Source: Rhodophyticola sp. CCM32 (lineage in GTDB: Bacteria; Pseudomonadota; Alphaproteobacteria; Rhodobacterales; Rhodobacteraceae). Taken from it: a stretch of DNA of 64,000 nucleotides. A model generated the notes under the pieces. It was not told where the DNA came from. It worked only from the letters and a program-made list of their open reading frames with translations, and searched no databases. Position 1 is the first letter of the stretch; each line of letters starts with the position of its first letter. A program made the position numbers and the translations under genes. Shown one piece after another: positions 1-7,722 of the stretch. Location: the NCBI RefSeq assembly GCF_004751985.1, contig NZ_CP038492.1, forward strand, positions 3,410,001 through 3,474,000, read 5' to 3'.

Positions 1-2
1 TC

Positions 3-1346
3 AAAATCAACTCGGATGCGCGGTATCGGTTCGAACGGGGCGTTGACCCGGAATTCACCCTTGAAGGGCTGGAAGCGGCCACCCGGATGGTGCTTGATCT
101 CTGCGGCGGCGAAGCCTCCCATGTGGTTGCGGCCGGTGCCCCGTTGCAGACCGCGCGGAGCTATAGCCTGAACACCGCGCGGGTGATCAGCCTTGTCGGT
201 ATGGATATCCCGAAAGAGGATCAGATCCGCTTTCTGACCGCGCTTGGGTTTTCGGCCACCGGCACCGGTGAGGTGCTGGAGGTCCGGGTGCCAAGCTGGC
301 GACGCGATGTGCAGGGTGAGGCCGATCTTGTCGAAGAGGTCGCGCGCATGGCCTCGCTGACCAGATTGGAGCCGCAACCCCTGCCGCGCAGTCAGGTTGG
401 GGTGCCAAAACCGGTCCTGACCCCGATGCAAGGGCGCGAAGGCATGGCCCGGCGGACAATGGCCGCGCTTGGGTATAATGAATGCGTCACTTACAGCTTC
501 ATCGACCGCGCCAGCGCGGCGCTGTTCGGGGGGGGTGATGATGCCACGATGCTGGAAAATCCGATTTCCAGCGAGATGAGCCATATGCGCCCCGCCCTGC
601 TGCCGGGCCTGTTGCAGGCCGCAGCCCGCAATCAGGCCCGCGGCATGATGGATCTGGCCCTGTTCGAGGTTGGCGCCGCCTTCCACGGAGGTGAACCCGG
701 TGAACAGCATATGCTTGTGACCGGCCTGCTGGTTGGTCAGACCAGCCCGCGCGATCCCCATGATGCCCGGCGGGCGGTGGATATCTATGACGTCAAGGCC
801 GATGCCGAGGCGGTTCTGTCGGCCATCGGCGCGCCGGCCAAGATGCAGATTTTGCGTGATGCGCGGGAATGGTGGCACCCGGGACGGCATGGAAAGATGT
901 GCCTGGGACCGAAAAAGGTTCTTTGCGTCTTCGGGGAACTGCATCCGAAAATTCTGGAGGCGATGGATGTGAAAGGCCCGGCCATGGCCTTCACGCTCTG
1001 GCCCGCCGAGGTGCCGATGCCGCGTGCAACAGGGGCCAGTCGCGGCGCGCTGGAGATCAGCGATCTGCAGGTCGTCGAACGCGATTTCGCCTTTGTGGTC
1101 GATGCCGGGGTTGAGGCGCTGACACTGGTCAATGCCGCCGCCGGGGCCGACAAGGCGCTGATTGCCGAGGTGCGGGTGTTCGATGAATTCATCGGCGGCG
1201 CGCTTGGCGAGGGGCGCAAATCCATCGCGCTTTCCGTGCGGATGCAGCCCCGGGACAAGACCCTGACAGAGGATGAGATCGAGGCGGTGGGCGCAAGCAT
1301 CGTCGAGAAAGTCGGCAAGGCCACCGGCGGCGTATTGCGGGGCTAG
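3..1346 (+). CDS. pheT: Phenylalanine--tRNA ligase beta subunit, 5'-truncated by window edge
   Basis: This is the C-terminal part (about 447 residues) of the beta chain of the alpha2-beta2 phenylalanyl-tRNA synthetase, which charges tRNA-Phe in the cytoplasm. The frame is open from base 3. It starts inside the B3/B4 editing region (SDARYRFERGVDP) and continues through a B5 DNA-binding-like domain (around SLVGMDIPKEDQIRFL and PSWRRDVQGEADLVEEVAR) and the catalytic-like core. It ends with the FDX-ACB anticodon-binding domain (ISDLQVVERDFAF to the C-terminus). An intact run of eight G bases near 538 keeps frame. The start codon and the expected upstream pheS lie off the left edge. Family assignment is secure. 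Confidence 0.97.
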   Translation, partial: KINSDARYRFERGVDPEFTLEGLEAATRMVLDLCGGEASHVVAAGAPLQTARSYSLNTARVISLVGMDIPKEDQIRFLTALGFSATGTGEVLEVRVPSWRRDVQGEADLVEEVARMASLTRLEPQPLPRSQVGVPKPVLTPMQGREGMARRTMAALGYNECVTYSFIDRASAALFGGGDDATMLENPISSEMSHMRPALLPGLLQAAARNQARGMMDLALFEVGAAFHGGEPGEQHMLVTGLLVGQTSPRDPHDARRAVDIYDVKADAEAVLSAIGAPAKMQILRDAREWWHPGRHGKMCLGPKKVLCVFGELHPKILEAMDVKGPAMAFTLWPAEVPMPRATGASRGALEISDLQVVERDFAFVVDAGVEALTLVNAAAGADKALIAEVRVFDEFIGGALGEGRKSIALSVRMQPRDKTLTEDEIEAVGASIVEKVGKATGGVLRG

Positions 1347-1394
1347 ACCGGGCGCTGATCGCCGAGGTGGCGGTACGGGCGCGGCCTGATACAG

Positions 1395-1508
1395 ATGCGT
1401 CCGGTTACCCACCGGCAGATGCCGGAGAATGTGACGCTTTATGAGTATTCTGGCCGGGCAACCACGGGGCAGGACGGCGACAAGATCTCTATGATCGAAA
1501 AGCTATAG
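1395..1508 (+). CDS. Possible 37-residue small ORF (or gene remnant)
   Basis: A short open frame, ATG to TAG, encodes MRPVTHRQMPENVTLYEYSG and so on, ending in KISMIEKL, between pheT and the YtoQ-like gene. I do not recognise the protein. No convincing Shine-Dalgarno sequence precedes the ATG, and the frame is closed upstream by a TGA at 1356. It could be a decayed fragment of a longer gene or chance. It is listed because the gap would otherwise be unexplained. Confidence 0.2.
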   Translation: MRPVTHRQMPENVTLYEYSGRATTGQDGDKISMIEKL

Positions 1509-1523
1509 CGGAAAGGGCGGGAC

Positions 1524-1973
1524 ATGACATTGAACGTGTATCTGTCGGGGGAAATTCACACCGACTGGCGCGAGCAGATTGTGACGGGCGCCGAGGATCT
1601 GGATGTGACATTCAGCGGCCCGGTCACGGATCACGCAGCCAGCGATGATTGTGGTGTGGCTATTCTGGGGGCCGAGCCGAACAGGTTCTGGCACGACCAT
1701 AAAGGTGCCAAGGTGAATGCGATCCGCACCCGGCTGGGGATCGAACAGGCCGATCTGGTCGTTGTGCGCTTTGGCGAGCAGTACAAACAATGGAACGCCG
1801 CGTTTGATGCGGGCATGGCGGCAGCACTTGGCAAATCCATGATCGTGCTCAGCATGCCTGAACATCAGCACCCGCTGAAAGAGATCCACGCCGCCGCCCT
1901 GGCCGTGGCCGAAGATCCTGCGCAGGTTGTCGAGATCCTGCGCTATGTGCTGACCGGCAGCCTGCCCGGTTAA
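1524..1973 (+). CDS. YtoQ family protein
   Basis: A 149-residue soluble protein recognisable as the YtoQ family. It has the N-terminal YLSGEIHTDWREQI block, a central GPVTDHAASDDCG / LGAEPNRFWHDHKGAKVNAI stretch, and IEQADLVVVRFGEQYKQWNAAFDAG. The fold resembles nucleoside 2-deoxyribosyltransferase-like proteins, where an N-terminal YLSG-type strand and an acidic A-D-L-V-V strand are typical, but no reaction is established for the family. A GGAAAGGGCGGG sequence just before the ATG serves as ribosome binding site. The gene stands alone between pheT and a convergent glutathione transferase. Length matches the family. Function is unknown. Confidence 0.85.
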   Translation: MTLNVYLSGEIHTDWREQIVTGAEDLDVTFSGPVTDHAASDDCGVAILGAEPNRFWHDHKGAKVNAIRTRLGIEQADLVVVRFGEQYKQWNAAFDAGMAAALGKSMIVLSMPEHQHPLKEIHAAALAVAEDPAQVVEILRYVLTGSLPG

Positions 1974-1984
1974 AGTTTCGGCTT

Positions 1985-2060
1985 CACCCGGAATTCTGCA
2001 GAATTCCGGGTGGAAAACTGGAGTTTTCCACCCGTGCGGCGCATTTGCATCCGAAACGTT
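1985..2060. repeat. Dispersed double-palindrome repeat, family 1 copy A
   Basis: Two perfect palindromes overlap. The first, 1985-2012, has half-arm CACCCGGAATTCTG. The second, 2008-2033, has arm GGGTGGAAAACT, a GG loop and the complementary arm. They share GGGTG, so the two hairpins cannot both form fully. A less palindromic tail (GTGCGGCGCATTTGCATCCG) follows. Related copies lie at about 10483, 14325 and 50095. The element sits between the convergent YtoQ-like and glutathione transferase genes, where it could act as a bidirectional terminator. The last base before 2061 is the edge of the neighbouring gene. Confidence 0.8.
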
Positions 2061-2759
2061 TTAATCGCGGGGCGGGATCACCAGACCTTTCTGAACAGCG
2101 GGGCGGGCCAGGAACCGATCCAGATACGCCACCACATTGGTACAGCCATCCCAGCCCACGGTCTCTTTCACACCATAGAAATCCAGGCCGCGCAGCCAGG
2201 GGGCAATGGCGATATCGGCAATGGAATAGCTGCCGGTGATCCAGTCTTTCCCGGCCAGTTCCTTGTCCAGAACCGCCAGCAGGCGCTTGGCCTCGGCCAC
2301 ATAGCGCGCTTTCGGGCGCGGGTCTTCGATCTCGGCACCTGCGAATTTCGAGAAATAGCCAAGCTGGCCGAACATCGGGCCAAGACCGCCCATCTGGAAC
2401 ATGACCCATTGGATGGTCTTGTATTTTTCTGCCGGGTTGCTGCCGATCAGCTTTCCGGTCTTTTCGCCCAGATAGATCAGGATGGCCCCGGATTCGAACA
2501 GGCCAATCGGGGCGCCACCCGGTCCGTTCGGGTCGATGATCGCGGGGATCTTGTTGTTCGGGTTCAGTGACAGGAAGGCATCGCTGCGCACATCGGCATC
2601 GGCCAGGGTGACCTTATGGGCCTCATAGGCAAGGCCAATCTCTTCCAGCGCGATCGAGGCTTTGACCCCATTGGGCGTGGGGAAGGAATAAAGCTGGATC
2701 ACATCGGGATTGCTGGCAGGCCAGCGGCGGGTGATGGGGAATGCGGACAGATCGGACAT
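2061..2759 (-). CDS. Glutathione S-transferase family protein
   Basis: A 232-residue two-domain GST. The N-terminal thioredoxin-like domain (about residues 18-100) carries the glutathione-binding pattern YSFPTPNGVKASIALEEIGL, then NKIPAIIDP and ESGAILIYLGEK. The all-alpha C-terminal domain includes DWITGSYSIADIAIAPWL, where the aspartate is the conserved capping-box residue. The extended N-terminus before the first strand resembles the nu-class (YghU/YfcG-like) proteins, but the class is an inference. The start at 2759 is chosen because GAGG lies at proper spacing upstream. A much longer open frame extends further but lacks this signal and runs over mscL. Likely a detoxification or disulfide-bond reductase role. 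Confidence 0.88.
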   Translation of the reverse strand: MSDLSAFPITRRWPASNPDVIQLYSFPTPNGVKASIALEEIGLAYEAHKVTLADADVRSDAFLSLNPNNKIPAIIDPNGPGGAPIGLFESGAILIYLGEKTGKLIGSNPAEKYKTIQWVMFQMGGLGPMFGQLGYFSKFAGAEIEDPRPKARYVAEAKRLLAVLDKELAGKDWITGSYSIADIAIAPWLRGLDFYGVKETVGWDGCTNVVAYLDRFLARPAVQKGLVIPPRD

Positions 2760-2925
2760 GGGGAGACCTCTTTTTACGGGTTCGGGGTGACATTTATGCA
2801 GTCTTTCCCATTGGGCCAGACCCGGTTTTGTATCAATATGCACGTGCGACTGTGCGCAGAGGCACCAAAAGGGGTCACCCATGCCCTGCGCGCAGATAGG
2901 GAGAACAGGAAACAGGACGGAACCA

Positions 2926-3360
2926 ATGCTGAATGAATTCAAGGATTTTATTGCCAAGGGCAATGTCATGGACATGGCTGTCGGTATCATTATCGGGGCG
3001 GCGTTTACGGCGATTGTCGCCTCTCTGGTGGCGGATCTGATCAATCCGCTGATCGGGTTGTTCACCGGTGGGCTCGACTTTACCAACAATTATGTGGTGC
3101 TGGCAGGCGAGGTGACCGCAGGCATGTCGCTGGAGGCCGCGCGCGAAGCGGGCGCGTCGATCTTCGCCTATGGGTCTTTCATCATGGCGATCATCAACTT
3201 TCTGATCATTGCTTTCGTGGTGTTCATGCTGGTGCGCTATGTGAACAAGGTGAAAGCTGCGGCTGAAAGCCCGGCAGAATCCGAAGCGCCAGCGGAAGAT
3301 CCGGGCCCAAGCGAGTTGGATATCCTGATGGAAATCAGGGATTCCCTGAAAAAAGCCTGA
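2926..3360 (+). CDS. mscL: Large-conductance mechanosensitive channel
   Basis: A 144-residue inner-membrane channel that opens under hypo-osmotic membrane tension. The sequence begins [20 protein letters not shown], the family hallmark with the amphipathic N-terminal helix leading into TM1 ([18 protein letters not shown]). A periplasmic loop follows, then TM2 ([19 protein letters not shown]) and an acidic cytoplasmic helix ending [16 protein letters not shown]. The ATG at 2926 follows an AGGACGGA ribosome binding site. An upstream in-frame ATG at 2881 has no such support. It converges with ald across a strong hairpin. Confidence 0.97.
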   Translation: MLNEFKDFIAKGNVMDMAVGIIIGAAFTAIVASLVADLINPLIGLFTGGLDFTNNYVVLAGEVTAGMSLEAAREAGASIFAYGSFIMAIINFLIIAFVVFMLVRYVNKVKAAAESPAESEAPAEDPGPSELDILMEIRDSLKKA

Positions 3361-3372
3361 CCGCTGTCAGAC

Positions 3373-3409
3373 CGGCAAAGGGCCCGCATGCATGTCGGGC
3401 CCTTTGCCG
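3373..3409. terminator. Bidirectional hairpin terminator between mscL and ald
   Basis: A perfect 14-bp stem (CGGCAAAGGGCCCG and its complement) surrounds a nine-base loop in the 68-base gap between convergent mscL and ald. No long T-tract follows on either strand, so efficiency as an intrinsic terminator is an inference from position and stem strength. Confidence 0.7.
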
Positions 3410-3428
3410 AACGAAAGCATGGCCCGCC

Positions 3429-4547
3429 CTATGCTTTCAGCGCCAGCGCGGGCGACAGCACGTCAATCTCAAGCGCCTTGCCAACCGCGTAATTGGTCAG
3501 TTTGCCGCCATGGGTATTCAGACCGTTCAGCAGATGCGCATCCTCCTCACAGGCCTGCCGCCAGCCTTTATCGGCCAGGGCGATCAGAAAGGGCATCGTG
3601 GCATTGCCAAGCGCGATGGTGGAGGTGCGGGCAACCGCGCCCGGCATATTGGCAACGCAGTAATGCATGATCCCGTCGACCTCATAGATCGGATCCTGAT
3701 GGGTGGTGGCTTTCGATGTCTCGAAACATCCGCCCTGATCAATCGCCACGTCCACAATCGCGGCACCCGGTTTCATGTCTGACAATTGGGCGCGTGTTAC
3801 CAGCTTGGGCGCTGCGGCCCCGGGGATCAGCACCGCGCCAATCACCATATCGGCCCCGGCCACCAGTTCGGCGGTATTGCCCGCGCTTGCATACCGGGTG
3901 CCGAAGACCCCGCCGAATGCATCGTCAAGATAGCGCAGGCGCGGCAGAGACCGGTCCAGCACGACCACGTTTGCGCCCATGCCCGCCGCGACCCGCGCCG
4001 CCTGGGTGCCCACCACACCCCCGCCGATCACAACCACCTCTGCCGGTCCCACACCGGGCACGCCACCCATCAGCACGCCGCGCCCGCCATTGGCTTTCTG
4101 CAAGGTCCAGGCGCCAACCTGTGGTGCCAGTTTGCCCGCCACCTCGGACATCGGCGCCAGCAGGGGCAGCCCGTTATGGCCGTCAGTCACCGTTTCATAG
4201 GCGATGGCGGTGCAGCCCGAGGCAAGCAGGTCACGGGTCTGGTCCGGGTCGGGGGCCAGATGCAGATAGGTGAAAAGCACCTGTCCCTCGCGCAGCATTT
4301 TACGCTCACCGGCCTGCGGTTCCTTCACCTTCACGATCATGTCGGCCTTGGCAAAAACATCTGCGGCATGGCCCGTCATATCGGCGCCTGCGGCGATGTA
4401 ATCCGCGTCCGGAAAGCCCGCGCCAACCCCCGCCCCGGTCTCTATCAGCACGGTATGGCCATGGGCCACGGCCTCCTGCACGGCTGTGGGCGTCATACCG
4501 ACGCGAAATTCCTGTGGTTTGATCTCTTTCGGGCACCCGATCATCAT
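3429..4547 (-). CDS. ald: Alanine dehydrogenase
   Basis: A 372-residue NAD-dependent enzyme that interconverts L-alanine with pyruvate and ammonia. It has the family N-terminus MIGCPKEIKPQEFRVGMTP, a catalytic lysine/histidine region (VKVKEPQ; TYLHLAPD), and the Rossmann motif VVIGGGVVGTQAARVAAGMG near residue 170. SEVAGKLAPQVGAW is also typical. The start at 4547 follows GGAGGAGAG at correct spacing. The longer frame to 4640 lacks this. The divergent neighbour is an Lrp/AsnC regulator, the usual arrangement for alanine- or amino acid-responsive control. Confidence 0.96.
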   Translation of the reverse strand: MMIGCPKEIKPQEFRVGMTPTAVQEAVAHGHTVLIETGAGVGAGFPDADYIAAGADMTGHAADVFAKADMIVKVKEPQAGERKMLREGQVLFTYLHLAPDPDQTRDLLASGCTAIAYETVTDGHNGLPLLAPMSEVAGKLAPQVGAWTLQKANGGRGVLMGGVPGVGPAEVVVIGGGVVGTQAARVAAGMGANVVVLDRSLPRLRYLDDAFGGVFGTRYASAGNTAELVAGADMVIGAVLIPGAAAPKLVTRAQLSDMKPGAAIVDVAIDQGGCFETSKATTHQDPIYEVDGIMHYCVANMPGAVARTSTIALGNATMPFLIALADKGWRQACEEDAHLLNGLNTHGGKLTNYAVGKALEIDVLSPALALKA

Positions 4548-4683
4548 GATGTCTCTCCTCCCTATCCCTGATTGGAGGATATACATGGAATTCCCGACAA
4601 TGCTTTGAGATTTCATTGCCTTTCCGGGTGGTTTGGGCAAAGATTTCCGATCTGTTGGCCTGAATTCAGGAAAAGACTGCGCT
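4548..4683. promoter_or_regulatory. Divergent ald / Lrp-type regulator promoter region
   Basis: A 136-base gap between the divergent ald and Lrp-type genes, more AT-rich than its surroundings. By analogy with other ald-lrp/aldR pairs, the regulator probably binds here to control ald. I could not identify a clear operator repeat or confident -35/-10 pair by eye. Confidence 0.4.
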
Positions 4684-5145
4684 ATGGTTGAGATTGACGA
4701 AATGGATCAGCGGCTGCTGCGCCTGCTTCAACGCAACGGGCGGATGACCAATGCAGAGCTGTCCGATGTGGTCCATCTCTCTCCCTCGGCCTGTCATCGC
4801 CGGGTGCAGCGGCTGGAGCAGGCCGGGGTGATCCGTGATTATGTGGCACTGGTCGATGCCCGGGCCGTGGGGCGTGTGACAACCGTGTTTGTAGAGATCG
4901 GGCTGAGCGGGCAGGCCGATGAACTGCTTGGCGCGTTCGAGGCCGCCGTCGCCCGTGTGCCTGATGTTCTGGAATGCCATCTGATGGCGGGCAGCGCCGA
5001 TTACCTGCTGAAGGTCGTGGCCCGCGACAGCGAGGATTTCGCCCGCATCCATAGGCAGCATCTGGCAAGCCTGCCCGGTGTCGCGCGGATGCAATCAAGT
5101 TTCGGGTTGAAAACGGTGGTTCAGACCACGGCGCTGCCGGTTTGA
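4684..5145 (+). CDS. Lrp/AsnC family transcriptional regulator
   Basis: A 153-residue feast/famine regulator. The N-terminal winged helix-turn-helix covers about residues 5-60 (DEMDQRLLRLLQRNGRMTNA, then LSPSACHRRVQRLEQAGVI). The C-terminal RAM effector domain covers about residues 70-145 (VFVEIGLSGQ; VLECHLMAGSADYLLKVVARD). Its divergent orientation to ald suggests it controls alanine dehydrogenase in response to an amino acid. The ATG at 4684 begins the canonical domain; a weak GGAAAAG precedes it. The 3' end overlaps the convergent azlD by 25 bases. Confidence 0.93.
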   Translation: MVEIDEMDQRLLRLLQRNGRMTNAELSDVVHLSPSACHRRVQRLEQAGVIRDYVALVDARAVGRVTTVFVEIGLSGQADELLGAFEAAVARVPDVLECHLMAGSADYLLKVVARDSEDFARIHRQHLASLPGVARMQSSFGLKTVVQTTALPV

Positions 5146-5471
5146 CCCAGAAGGGCCAGCAACAGGTAAAGCGCGCCCATCCCGGTGATAATCGCCCAGA
5201 TCGCATTTCTGGTCAGATAGCCGACGGCCAGCGCCACGGCGGCGGCACCAAGCCGGGCCGGGTCAGGCTGCCCGCCGGTTGCCTGCGGCCACAGGACCAG
5301 CGGGGTGATCAGCGCGGGCAGGATTGCCACCGCCGTATAACGCAGATGGCGCAGCAGCCAGGGCGGCATGTCTCGGTCGCCGATGATCCCCAGAAAGGAA
5401 AACCGGATCAGAAAGGTGCCCAGACCCAGCACCCCGATAATCAGCCAGATATGCCCGGCGGAATAAGTCAT
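5121..5471 (-). CDS. azlD: AzlD family branched-chain amino acid export subunit
   Basis: A 116-residue integral membrane protein with about four hydrophobic segments (IWLIIGVLGLGTFLIRFSFL; LRYTAVAILPALITPLVL; LGAAAVALAVGYLTRNAI; GMGALYLLLALL). This matches the small subunit of AzlCD transporters, known for branched-chain amino acid or analogue export. Its start overlaps the azlC stop by four bases, so the two are translationally coupled. Substrate here is not shown by the sequence. Confidence 0.9.
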   Translation of the reverse strand: MTYSAGHIWLIIGVLGLGTFLIRFSFLGIIGDRDMPPWLLRHLRYTAVAILPALITPLVLWPQATGGQPDPARLGAAAVALAVGYLTRNAIWAIITGMGALYLLLALLGQTGSAVV

Positions 5472-6175
5472 CTTTTTGTCTCCATCCGCCGTTCAACCTC
5501 AGCCCCGACCATCATCGCGATGATGGCTGCGAAGATGATGCCAAGATTATAGGGCATGCTTGCGAAAAGCAGCGCCATCACCACCGAGGTAAAAGCCGCC
5601 ACCACATGCGGCACCGTGCGCAGGGCCGGGCCGACCAGCGCCAGAAACGCAATCGGCACGGCGAAATCCAATGCGAAACCGGGCGGGATCACGGTGCCCA
5701 GATGGGCGCCCAGAAAGGTGGAGAGAATCCAGAGCGGCGCAATCGGCGTCACCGCCCCGAAATAATACGCGATTTTTTGCCCCAGGGGGCGTTCGGGCCG
5801 CAGGTCATATTCCTGAATGGACAGCGCATAATTCTGGTCGAAATTCAGATAGGAGACCAAAGCCCGCTGCCAAAGCGGTGCCTGGCCCAGATAGGGCGCC
5901 AGCGAGGCGGAATACATCGCCATCCGCAGGTTGACCGCCAGGGCCGAGATGATGATGACGATGGTCGGGCTGTTTTCGGTCATCATATGCAGCGCGGTGA
6001 ATTGCGCCGCCCCGGCAATCACCAGAACCGTGAACCCCATCACCTCGATCAGGTTCAGCCCCGCATCGGTGCCCGCGACGCCAAAAACCAACCCGAACGG
6101 GGCCACCACCAGAATAAAGGGCAGCCCGGCGCGCAGGCCTTGCCAATAAGCGCTTTTGGTGCTGGCAGCGGACAT
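5468..6175 (-). CDS. azlC: AzlC family branched-chain amino acid export permease
   Basis: A 235-residue inner-membrane protein of the AzlC/LIV-E family. Recognisable segments are YWQGLRAGLPFILVVAPFGL near the N-terminus, the FTVLVIAGAAQFTALHMM helix, and LNFDQNYALSI in the central part. Together with azlD it should form the export complex. It is divergent from fdhD with 57 bases between the start codons. Co-location with the Lrp-type regulator and ald hints at an amino-acid homeostasis locus, which is inference. Confidence 0.93.
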   Translation of the reverse strand: MSAASTKSAYWQGLRAGLPFILVVAPFGLVFGVAGTDAGLNLIEVMGFTVLVIAGAAQFTALHMMTENSPTIVIIISALAVNLRMAMYSASLAPYLGQAPLWQRALVSYLNFDQNYALSIQEYDLRPERPLGQKIAYYFGAVTPIAPLWILSTFLGAHLGTVIPPGFALDFAVPIAFLALVGPALRTVPHVVAAFTSVVMALLFASMPYNLGIIFAAIIAMMVGAEVERRMETKR

Positions 6176-6232
6176 GAGGGGCCTTTAGGGTTGGATCACC
6201 AAGGCCATATCGTCCGCCCACAGGAGATGCAA

Positions 6233-7120
6233 TTGAGCGTTCGTGATGAGAGATATCAAGATTATTTGGTCGCCCCCGAGCCTGCGCGTGCGGGCCTGTC
6301 GCGGCGGGTGACGGGGTATGACGAAAACGGCCAGCCGGTAGAGGTTTCCGTGGTCGAGGAACGCCCGCTGACGATTTATCTGAACGCCCGCGAGATCGTC
6401 ACCGCGATGACCATCGGCGATTATCCAGAATATCTGGCGCTTGGGTTTCTGGCCAATCAGGGCATGCTTGCGCCCGGCGATGATGTCACCGCAGTGGACT
6501 ATGACGAGGAACTTGCGGTGGTGGTGGTCCGCACCGCCGTTGAAACCGATCACGAGGCCAAGCTGCAAAAGAAGACCCGCACCAGCGGCTGTGCTGTCGG
6601 CACGGTTTTCGGTGACATGATGGCGGGGCTTGACGGGATGACCCTGCCACCGGCCACCCTGCGCACCAGCTGGCTTTATGCTTTGTCGCATAAGATCAAC
6701 CGGACCCCGTCGCTGTATCTTGAGGCCGGGGCGATCCATGGCACGGTTCTGTGTCAGGGCCCCCGCCCTCTGGTCTATATGGAGGATGTGGGCCGCCATA
6801 ACGCGGTTGACAAAATTGCCGGATGGATGCGCGCCGGGGGCGTGAACCCCGAGGATAAAATCCTGTATACCACCGGGCGGCTGACCTCGGAGATGGTGAT
6901 CAAAACGGCGCTGATGGGCATTCCCATCCTTGCCTCGCGGTCCGGCTTTACGGCCTGGGGGGTCGAGATTGCCAATCAGACCGGCCTGACCCTGATCGGG
7001 CGCCTGAAAGGCAAGCGTTTCACCTGTCTCGCCGGGGAAGACCGGCTGATCCGTGATGCCGATCAGGGCCGTATTCCCGATGAGGACAGGAAACACCGGC
7101 GCAAAGGGGCCGGCACATGA
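6233..7120 (+). CDS. fdhD: Formate dehydrogenase accessory sulfurtransferase FdhD, TTG start
   Basis: A 295-residue FdhD, which transfers sulfur from a cysteine desulfurase to the molybdenum cofactor of formate dehydrogenases. Seen: RPLTIYLNAREIVTAMTIGD, the SGCAVGT cysteine loop near residue 115, YMEDVGRHNAVDKIAGWM and TTGRLTSEMVIKTA. The usual CxxC loop is reduced to a single cysteine. Start choice: AGGAG abuts the ATG at 6227 but is six bases from the TTG at 6233, so TTG is preferred. ATG at 6227 would add two residues. It overlaps mobA by ATGA and heads a cofactor operon, though no formate dehydrogenase genes are in the window. Confidence 0.93.
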   Translation: MSVRDERYQDYLVAPEPARAGLSRRVTGYDENGQPVEVSVVEERPLTIYLNAREIVTAMTIGDYPEYLALGFLANQGMLAPGDDVTAVDYDEELAVVVVRTAVETDHEAKLQKKTRTSGCAVGTVFGDMMAGLDGMTLPPATLRTSWLYALSHKINRTPSLYLEAGAIHGTVLCQGPRPLVYMEDVGRHNAVDKIAGWMRAGGVNPEDKILYTTGRLTSEMVIKTALMGIPILASRSGFTAWGVEIANQTGLTLIGRLKGKRFTCLAGEDRLIRDADQGRIPDEDRKHRRKGAGT

Positions 7121-7722
7121 CTGTCCCCGGTGTTATCCTCGCCGGGGGTCTTGCCCGGCGCATGGGCGGTGGTGACAAGGGCCGCCTGATGCTGGGCGGC
7201 CAAAGCCTGCTGTCCCATGTGATCACGCGCCTGCGCCCGCAGGTTGGCGATCTGGCGCTGAACGCCAATGGCGACCCGGCGCGGTTTGCCGATCTGGGCC
7301 TGCCGGTTCTGGCCGATGGGGTTGCGGATTTTCCCGGCCCGCTGGCCGGTGTGCTGGCCGGTCTCGACTGGGCCGCGCTATCCGGGGCCAGCCATATTGT
7401 CACTGCCGCTGCCGATACGCCGTTCTTTCCCGCCGATCTGGTCTCTCGCCTGAGTGATGCGGCGGATGCTGCGGGGGTGCAGATCGCCCTTGCCGCCACC
7501 CCCGGCCCGCAAAAACCGCTGCGCCATCCGACCTTCGGCCTTTGGCCCGTCGCCCTGCGCGATGATCTGCGCGCAGCCCTGGCCACTGGTTTGCGCAAGG
7601 TCGTTTTGTGGACAGATGCCCATGGCGCCGCCACCGCGCTGTTCCCCGCCACCCCGTTTGATCCGTTTTTCAACGTCAACACGCCCGAAGATCTGGCCCG
7701 GGCCGAAAGGATGGCATCATGA
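7117..7722 (+). CDS. mobA: Molybdenum cofactor guanylyltransferase MobA
   Basis: A 201-residue enzyme that couples GMP to molybdopterin to form the guanine dinucleotide cofactor. The N-terminal nucleotidyltransferase motif is AGGLARRMGGGDKGRLMLGG. LPVLADGVADFPGPLAGVL and AADTPFFPADL supply further substrate and metal-binding residues, and FFNVNTPEDLARAE closes the protein. It overlaps fdhD upstream and mobB downstream by four bases each. Together with FdhD and MoeA this fits maturation of a bis-MGD enzyme. Confidence 0.95.
   Translation: MTVPGVILAGGLARRMGGGDKGRLMLGGQSLLSHVITRLRPQVGDLALNANGDPARFADLGLPVLADGVADFPGPLAGVLAGLDWAALSGASHIVTAAADTPFFPADLVSRLSDAADAAGVQIALAATPGPQKPLRHPTFGLWPVALRDDLRAALATGLRKVVLWTDAHGAATALFPATPFDPFFNVNTPEDLARAERMAS

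Noticed and set aside
2760..3089. N-terminal extension of the glutathione transferase
   Set aside because: It overlaps mscL on the opposite strand and the family start with a good ribosome site lies at 2759.
5606..6226. Long plus-strand reading frame upstream of and in frame with fdhD
   Set aside because: It is antisense to azlC and azlD, has low-complexity Arg/Gln/His-rich translation typical of high-GC shadow frames, and lacks FdhD-family sequence before 6233.
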